Source: Phorcus lineatus (Eukaryota; Mollusca; Gastropoda; Trochida; Trochidae). From it: a DNA stretch of 64,000 bases. The stretch is from contig OV121097.1 in the NCBI GenBank assembly GCA_921293015.1, positions 32,985,929 to 33,049,928 of the forward strand, in the 5' to 3' direction. Made by a program: the position numbers and the translations under genes. The notes below the pieces were generated by a model. That model was not told the DNA's origin. It was given only the letters and a program-made list of their open reading frames with translations, and did not search any database. Below, piece by piece: positions 56,060 through 64,000 of the stretch (position 1 is its first letter; each line of letters starts with the position of its first letter).

Positions 56060-56600
56060 ATTGGCTATCTTAAGGCGTATAAAGACATTTGAACTCACTT
56101 TAAACTTCTTTCGAAGTAATGAAATACTTACTATCCTTATAATTGACCTGTAATCAACAAGGTTTTAAGATATAACAAATCTATGCACAAAATGTAAAAA
56201 ATATTGACAGTTGAAAACCGCTGAACTAAGAATGTGTACAACTTTTGAATTTACCTAAACTCTTAACTGATGAAGAGATTAAAATGCTGTTTATTAAGTA
56301 TTAACATTATTATTGGATTAACCATAACGACTGCAGTTTTCGCCTTTCAGGCTATAAGCAAACTTTTAATATTTCTGACATCGTAGAATTATTGCAATTT
56401 TGTATTAGATACTTCCTATCTTTTATAGTTAACTTTGTAACATGAAGGCGTAGATATGTTCTTAACGACTTACCGGGTAGAATACCTGAGTTCCGACCGT
56501 TAGAAAAATAAGGAGATACGTATTATCTGTGCATTCGTTGTGTTTTCGAATTATTGGTGTGCGCTAGTGCCTTTCAGGTCTCGGTAAATGCCACGAGTCT
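56060..56600 (+). repeat. Old duplicated block, copy 1
   Basis: Collinear similarity to 57870-58400: AACCATAACGACTGCAGTTT against AACCATGGCTGCTGCCGTTT; ATACTTCCTATCTTTTATAG against TTACTTCCTGTCTTTTGGAT; GTATTATCTGTGCATT in both; TATTGGTGTGCG against TATTGGCGTGCG. Neither copy has a long ORF. Confidence 0.6.
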
Positions 56601-57218
56601 TGAATATGGGTAGAGAAGTACTTACTATTTCTCAAAGGTGTAATTTTAATATATAAAGTATTGATCAAAATCGGACAATGACGCAGTCAAACTGAATATG
56701 AGAAATTCAACTTTTAAAAACAGGTAAAAGATAAAATTGGAGTTTATAGTGTTTGATATATCACATTTAAACAGTTTTCACGTAATTCGTACGTGTAGTT
56801 TTGGCTTCGGCGCCTTCATAAAGGTTTTCTGCTTTTTCGTATTTCTCATTGGACTAAATACAACAAGTAATGTAAGCAAAGTAAGGCTGTGCATAAAAAT
56901 CAAATGGCTAAAACTGCGGTGCTATCTCCAACAGCCGTTGTGCAAGAACAGCACTTTGTACTAAAACCTTCAACATTGGACATTTTACTCTGAATGTGTG
57001 AGTGAAGTGAATATGTTTCATAAATTTGGTATGGGTCTCAAATTAGAGCAAAAATATCATATAAACTTACAACAGTTCATATCACCTTTTTAAAGACTCT
57101 TAATGCCAGTATAATGATGGTTTCTTGTTTTCAATTGAAATTCGGTGCTATAAATGTAAAGAGGTCGAAATTCATCCTGTTTGAGAACTTTGTTTTGAGA
57201 ACCTGTAGGAGTTCCGTA

Positions 57219-57391
57219 CACAGGCCCTAGGATCATTAAAAAACATTGAAAAAAACATTTTAAAAAATTCTTTGAGGACACCCCCTGAATAGAATTGTAC
57301 CTCTGTTAACAGGGGGTGTTCTCAAAATGTTTTTGAAAATTTATTTTTAATTTTTATTTTTTCAATTTTTTTTATGATCCGAGGGCCTGTG
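57219..57391. mobile_element. 173-bp hAT-type MITE with exact 8-bp target duplication
   Basis: GTTCCGTA flanks both sides exactly (57211-57218 and 57392-57399). The ends CACAGGCCCTAGGATCAT and, reverse-complemented, CACAGGCCCTCGGATCAT are inverted. Inner arms also pair (GGACACCCCCTG with CAGGGGGTGTTC). The element has no coding capacity and could fold into one long hairpin. Confidence 0.9.
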
Positions 57392-57869
57392 GTTCCGTAG
57401 TCCGTAGTGATCCACCAAAAAGAACACCGCTGGAAACCAGTCAACAAGGCTGTGAAATCTTGATATTGCATTTCAAGCGGTCCTAATGTTTGAATATTTT
57501 TTAATAGTTTATTGGTCATAGGTCTCGGCACGTTACTTTTAGTGAGGTTATATCCCAGGGTAAGTGTATGTGGAGCGTGGGCGAATACGGTTTACCCTGA
57601 GACAGGATGTCGAAGTTCTGCGTCGTTTATACATGTATATAAGTTAAATGATCTACTTCGCGTTATCAACCTATATTTTTCACTATGTCTGCTATGATAA
57701 GTTTGGATAACTGCGTCAGAGTCATTGCTTATTGTCACTATAATGAACTGATAAGTATTGAGATTTTAAATTTCAGAAACGACTTCTTCTCCACCTAATA
57801 ACACCATTTATGAGTTTGACATTTTTTACCCCAAGTAACTTACCCTTAAGAAAGGTTTAAAAAACTGTA

Positions 57870-58400
57870 AAGCAATGATAAGTTAGTTTAGTGCACTATG
57901 ATTACATAAACTGAAATTTAAGTATAAAAAAATCGTAAGAGTTCACCAAATGCACAATTGAAAATGTTTGAACTTTTATATGTGCTGCTTTTGAATATAC
58001 CTTGATACCTGTACTGACAACAAAGAATTAAGAATTCCTAAAAAGTTATGTATGTAACTCAAACAATTCATTTACACACAGTTTTAAGCATTTCTGTTGC
58101 GATAACCATGGCTGCTGCCGTTTTTGGTGGAACAGGTTGTATGCAAAATCTGAATATCGACGCAACCTAAGTTAATACAGCTATATAAAGTTCATTATTA
58201 CTTCCTGTCTTTTGGATTTAACTTTATAACTCGAATACTACATGGTTTCCATATAACTTATATGGTAGATTGCCTGATTGCAGATCGATAGTAATATTGT
58301 AGTTTATGTATTATCTGTGCATTATTGATATATACGAGTTATTGGCGTGCGTCAACACCTTTGATTACGAAACTCATATGGTATCGCTTTCAAACTCACT
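57870..58400 (+). repeat. Old duplicated block, copy 2
   Basis: Partner of 56060-56600 at an offset of about 1.8 kb, in the same orientation. The order of matching words is preserved over about 500 bases with many indels, which indicates an ancient tandem or dispersed duplication. Confidence 0.6.
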
Positions 58401-59559
58401 TTCGCTAATTACTTACTCAAGTACTCGCTCGTTTCATTAACATGTTATGCGGTGGATGGAATATCGCTGATCATTCTCTAGATATTCACTTTATAAATTT
58501 GTAAAGTATTTTCTGAATCTAAATGCATTTCTTGTCAAGTAGATTTTGAAAAGTTGACTTAAGTCAGCAATTAGTTGGATAGTAATTTTCTTTTTAAGAA
58601 TTCTGTTTCTTTACCTTATATTTTTACTGCACTTTTGTAAACTTGATACTTTGTGTGCACACATTCATACAAATATTTCATCCATCGAAGAAAGGTAATA
58701 TAATGCATTATTACGTTTAAACTGTTGCCTTTTATCGTTGCCTGAGATAGAATATCATTATAATGATTTCATAATGTTCGCAGGTATCGAATTCCTGAAG
58801 TCATTCGGTGTAAAGAGCTATTGTGAAATAGATTATGGCCTTAGTTAAGAAGACTGTGTGAAGGTGTTTTAAAGGGGCAGAAGGACCTTTTTTATAGATA
58901 AATTAGGTGATCTCACAAAACAAAAATTTATATTTCCAATTGCATGGCAATGTCTTTTATGAAAAGAACCAGTTCTCATACGAATGTACCATGTTCGGTT
59001 TTGCTATGCTAATCCATTTTCCTGCCTCAAATGATTAAAAAATGTTTGCTTGACATTAGACAATTACCCTGACGATAACAGATGGTCGATACGAGTGACG
59101 GGGTGTTTTGACCCTCTTAAGATCGAAGAAAATTTGAAAAAAAAATCATTCCAAAACCTTGCCACTGTCCCTTTAATTATGTTTTACGATAATAGTGATT
59201 TTTTAAATGCTGTATGTGATATTGAATATTGAAAATAAAGCAAAAGTAAATCTCAAATTGTCTGATTTGATAAATATGTCATGAATACCGAACGTACTGA
59301 ATCATATTATGCGTGTTTGATATTTTCGACACTTAAAGGGAGATAAATCTTGAATGCATGTTGACGCGTTTCTGAGCCCTTCATCTCAACACGTATAAGC
59401 CCTCAGGAATTTATTACGTAACTGTTAGCGCGGGGATATTTACAATTTACCGGTTAATTGCACAGTCCTACATATAAGGACACAGGCAGACAGACAAAAT
59501 ATGTTATTATTGTGTCACATGTTTATAGATCGGGTACAGTGACAGTTTAAAAACATGAA
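58401..59559. other. Gene-free AT-rich stretch
   Basis: No coding region or structured repeat recognised, apart from a GGGAGATAAATCT motif at 59338-59350. Confidence 0.5.
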
Positions 59560-60165
59560 ATAATATACAAACACCAGGCCATATGGCCAATGAGACACAC
59601 AAAACATTGTGTATACAAGTTCAACATTAAAATATTAAGATACAAGAAATATATCAAAGAATATAAATTATTGTGATCGAGTTGTCATCTTACGCCGATA
59701 AATACGGCTATCTAAAGCGGTCAGTGGATTTACAATAGTTTCTAGTTGTAAGAGGAATGTAGTTTGTTCAATATCCGATAACTGAGTGAAACTCGAGCTC
59801 GGGTACGAAGTACTAACATTTTGGAATAGGTCATACCGGAGATCTGAGTAATATGGACAATTTACTAAGAAGTGAACTTCGTCTTAGACAGCCTGACGAC
59901 TACAGTGGCGACACATTTTATCAACAAGCGGTGTCACAGGGCGGGAAAATCTACCACGTTCTACTTCTAATGGAAGTGTACCACAACGTAGCTTACCTAG
60001 AACACTACGATTCCATCTAGGCAATATAGAGGTAACATATGGTTACTAATGGTTACACAACATTGCTCTTGGTGTAGCGGCTAACTGTGACTGGCTAAGT
60101 TCTGCAATATCTACCAATACACTGTCCTCCCCTCTTATGTTGTCGTTTATTTCTGAATTAACTTC
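59560..60165 (-). pseudogene. LINE reverse transcriptase C-terminal remnant, second lineage
   Basis: The minus strand reads RWNRSVLGKLRCGTLPLEVE, RGRFSRPVTPLVDKMCRHC and, after a stop, DEVHFLVNCPYYSDLR. This is the GRY/F...CxxC...DExHFL...C tail typical of LINE RT proteins. In-frame stops show it is dead. It differs enough from the 50622-51310 fragment to come from another family. Confidence 0.82.
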
Positions 60166-62930
60166 TGACTTGCTTTAGATGCAATAAAGTCTTTTAAAAT
60201 GCCATTTAATGTAACACTTTATGCCTCTTCCCATTGTCATAAGTCATGCAGGGTTTTACGAAAGTATATGTTTATTTACTTTCTACAAATACGAATATTG
60301 TTTTGTAACTAAAGTAGTTATGTGCCATTCAAGTCAAAATGTTTTGAACAAAATGAAATGGTACAGAAGTAGAGAATTGAATCGGTTCTTTCAATCTTGT
60401 TTTTTTCTTTCGTCATTTATTTCGGATTATCGCAATTTCGCACGTAACCCCCCAAAAGGATCTTGAGGTAAAATTCACATTGTTAAGCAGTTACTTATTA
60501 CTTATTGCTCATAGCACTCATAAAATTCTTTCGACCAAAGAGTTTGATAGACCATAACTCGTTATCATCGAAATAACTCACATGATTTTTATGTATTGTT
60601 GTGACACTAAGAAAGTTATGATTTTGCTACAGATTTCATTTCTTAGTTTTTGTTGCATCATAAAATATTTTCACAATAATATATTCTTACTTTGCTAAAC
60701 GTATTTCAACAAGGAACGCTTAAGTGAAACAAAAAAGTTGAGAAGAGAAATTGTGAAACATGAACATTTTTTTCTTTGGGATACAATATGCTTGACAATG
60801 TCGCTTTAAAGCAATGTTGTCAAAAGGGCGGGAAAAGGCACGTTTCCTTGTTGACCGCCTTGTACGTTGTCATCTAGACGCCTCAAAACTCTTTATGCTT
60901 CAAACCCATTAAAACGATCATAAAATCTACGCACTGCATGGGGTCCATTCATAAGGCGACTTTACTGCATTCATCCGCCATCTTTCATCAGCGCCACCTA
61001 GCGCTGACGTGTTAGAGCCGAAGACTTCAAGGTCGTGACAATTCTGTCATAGCATAATTCAACGCATTTATGAATATGAATTTACATATCTTGTCTAATT
61101 TATTCTGAAAAAAATATTTTGATAATATTTCCTCTGTTGAATGGTTCTATTTTAGAAAGTTTCATGTGTGGTATAAAAGCTATTTCATGTTATTTTACTA
61201 TTTTTTCGAAAATGAAACGTAATTTTGAGAATAATTCGTCTGTAAGCGTATTTATTTTGCTTTAAAAGAGCTTTTCAATTTAAAGAAAACAGTGGATTGT
61301 GATGATTTTATAGAAGATAATTCTATTCTATTTTTTTTATATAACTAAACTTAGTTACATAGTTATTTAAAGTCCCTTTTGTTAATGGGGCAGTTTGTAA
61401 ATGGACAGTATAAAAACTCCCTACTGTATAATTTCAGAATCTAGTTATCTTGTGCACAAATGTGTTTTTGTTTCTACACTTTTACAAAATTTAAGGCGAA
61501 TGTGTTAGATGTATTTTAGACACATGCAACGTCATAATAGAAATGATGTGACCCAAGCTACAAGTCATGTAAACTTTCTGACATAAAAAGTTTCTTTCAA
61601 AAACATTTAAAGCCCCCGAGGCTACGCATGTTTCTTTAGACTCATTATCTCAACATGCTTAGCTGCATAATAGTCTCCTGTATATCCTTGTCTATATGTT
61701 GGTGTCAGACTTTACTATTTTTGAGGGGATATTTAATCGATTTTAGTGCTAAAAATTTATTATAATATATCATAAAGTTATATTAATCTATGTTGTGAAA
61801 ATTTTATGTTACACATTTTGGTGCATAAATCATAATACTAACTGAAAATAATATTTATTTGTCTATGTATAATATTTTCTTTGTGGAAAAGTATTAATAT
61901 GACTGATACTTTTCTTATAACATAACTTTGAAAGATAAAATAATGTTTTATAACACAACGTCATGATATAACCTAATTGAAAAATACAAAATAAATTGAA
62001 TCCTTGTACAGTTTGACCGACAGCAAAAGGATTTGTAATAAACAAATAATCATGAAAAACAATAACTCTCAACAATTTTACTCTTTGAACATGAACCTTA
62101 AAACGAAATCAAATTGAATTTATGTTGAACAATGTAGATAACATTTATATCAGCAACGATAAATAGTACAGAACTAATTGCTAAAGTATCGAAGTCTATA
62201 AGAAATATTTTCCAATGATTTTTAAATTTTTAATTGTATCCCATATCAAAACGTCGCCTACGAAATGTTTTTCAAACCAAGTTGAATTATATATACTTGC
62301 AGATGAAACTTTTAATTCCGAAGCAAACTGCAAAATTGTTTCAAAAACCTTGCGCATGAAGTTTCAAATATCCCAACTGAAACCTTTTCAAAAGACTCAT
62401 ACAGTCCAAAGGACATTGATTATTGCCAACTAATTCAATTCCTTCCCTTTAAATGAGACGTTAAGAAATAAACATTAACTACTGTAACAATTTGTTATCA
62501 TTCAAAAGCAAAACCTTTTACTTAGAATTAAAATGATAATAACACCCGACACTGTGCACAATTTGTCATTAAGTGGCGGACTATAAATAGGCTTCATGGA
62601 CTAGAAACTCGCCAAATGTACCGGTGGTTTTGTAGAACATAATCCACATACAATATACGAGCATACGGTTTAATCCCCAGCACAACCCACCTTTGTTGAA
62701 CTCAAAAAAGCGCCACTGAAAACGCATAGACATTATTGAAATAAGTCCTTCATGCATAGAGACATTAGTGTTTATGTTGAGATTTTCTTATACTCAGCTC
62801 GCCTTGTTTCCGAAAACACCAGATGTGTAGTTTTGTTGGTTGTTTCTGTGCATATTTTCATCCTTATAGTCTAATTTTGTATTTATGTATTACTTGAAAT
62901 GTATCATTTCTCTTTCAAATTACAACTACT
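60166..62930. other. Gene-free AT-rich stretch
   Basis: No convincing coding region. A CTCF-like site at 60990-61005 is listed separately. The rest is AT-rich, with short chance ORFs only. Confidence 0.5.
60990..61005 (-). promoter_or_regulatory. CTCF-like motif in a locally GC-richer patch
   Basis: On the minus strand AGCGCTAGGTGGCGCT resembles the bilaterian CTCF core (CTAGGGGGCGCT, with one change in this part). It lies in a short GC-richer patch within AT-rich DNA. This is motif resemblance only. Confidence 0.3.
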
Positions 62931-62937
62931 GTTAGTC

Positions 62938-63113
62938 ATGATGATGATGATGATGATTATCATCATCATTATCATCATCTTGATAATCGTCGTCGTCATC
63001 ATATGCAGCGTCTTCGTCATCGTTAATGTCATCTTGATCGTCACCATCATATTTATCATTGTCACCTTCACCGTCGTCGTCATCATCTTCATCATCATCA
63101 TCATGAACATTTT
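62938..63113. repeat. Imperfect (GAT/ATC)n trinucleotide tract
   Basis: GATGATGATGATGATTATCA switches to ATC/GTC-type triplets for about 175 bases. Both strands give methionine- or isoleucine-rich ORFs, which are repeat artefacts. Confidence 0.9.
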
Positions 63114-64000
63114 CATTAGCTCCTGATGGAGATTTAACTTTGTTATATGAACGAGAAACTCTATTTTACTCTATATTATCTTTCCTTGTTAATCTAACAC
63201 AATACGTAATCGTACAATTTATCAATGCAGAAACTGTACATTGCCGTGAATGTTAAAGATTGGTTTTAGTAATTGCTTGTATTTTCGAGCTTAAAGACCG
63301 AAGTATGTAAAGTGTATAAAAATTTCAATTCTATTTTTACTTCTTATTTTAGGACAATACAATGGTCATCTGGAGAGAAAATTTGAAGTACCTGGTGTTT
63401 TATTTTTGTTGTACATACAGTTCATTATTTTGTGTGGTATTTTTACAAGGAATGGTGCAGCAAATATTGCATCATAGTTTTATTGGGACATTATATGACA
63501 TAAAACTTTATAATATGATTGTCACTAAAATATCGAGGTCTAACAATAAAGATAGCCTTATTATTATTTGCTAGCAAATATAATGTCAATGGAATATGAT
63601 ATCGGTCACAAGTGACTGGTAGTAACGATGTTCCTAAGCCATCAAACAATGCTCTGACGTAATGAAACACTAATGACGTCAGATTTTGCTGATTTGTGAC
63701 TAGAGTTAACCAAACTGCTGTAACGCGACACGATTTCAGTAAAGAAGAATTTCATCATATATATAAAAATGTAACCTCGAGAGGTAAAAATTTAGATATT
63801 ATCACGTTGGCTGCATAAGTCATGTTTATGTAAACTTCCTAGAAAAAGATAACTTCTATTATGTCTATCATACGATGCCTTTGTATTTCATGCATTGTAA
63901 ATGTGGTTGTAATATATAATGATATATTTTTTTCATATTATGCTTTTATACTGAAATTCATTCCATAAAATAGTTCATAAATATTGCTGCAGATCAACAG
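63114..64000. other. Right edge, no feature recognised
   Basis: AT-rich sequence without a supported gene. Short ORFs near 63362-63574 have no recognisable domain and no codon signal. Confidence 0.5.

Noticed and set aside
62904..63126. Methionine- and isoleucine-rich ORFs on both strands
   Set aside because: Artefacts of the trinucleotide repeat, with no splice or codon support.
1..64000. CRISPR arrays, bacterial operons or integrons
   Set aside because: The window is eukaryotic, with spliced genes. Regular repeats here are microsatellites, coding repeats or transposon ends.

Overview
The window is AT-rich animal DNA with long introns, canonical GT-AG splice sites and dense transposon fossils. 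A mollusc, perhaps a gastropod, is the best guess. This rests on tRNA-derived SINEs, the recurring short motif GGGAGATAACTCT, a DIRS retrotransposon and the style of the MITEs. No species-level call is possible from sequence alone.

Two conserved genes stand head-to-head. On the minus strand (340-11012) are the first 11 coding exons of TSC1/hamartin, the scaffold of the Rheb-GAP complex that restrains mTORC1; its 3' half lies beyond the left edge. On the plus strand (15466-40259) is a complete 23-exon SNAPC4, the Myb-repeat DNA-binding subunit of the snRNA-activating complex. Its joined frame stays open through every junction and predicts 2140 residues. The N-terminal part matches animal SNAPC4 (one half plus four full Myb repeats). 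The C-terminal ~815 residues beyond the usual end of the protein form an unusual repetitive, disordered tail.

The introns of both genes hold many non-autonomous elements, several with readable target-site duplications: TA-type, 8-bp hAT-type and TTAA-type MITEs, two SINE families, and an internally deleted pogo-like element in SNAPC4 intron 13.

Downstream of SNAPC4, a GC-rich 5.7-kb DIRS-type tyrosine-recombinase retrotransposon (about 41463-47191) keeps its inverted terminal repeats and internal complementary region. Its gag, RT/RNase H and recombinase frames are broken by small indels. From 47.2 kb to the right edge the DNA is gene-poor. It holds two dead LINE 3' ends, several palindromic elements, an old duplicated block, and one intact single-exon ORF (51525-52547, minus) for a probable secreted protein of unknown function, with a SINE directly upstream.

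TSC1 (growth signalling) and SNAPC4 (snRNA transcription) do not share a pathway. Their adjacency is of interest as gene order rather than as a functional unit.
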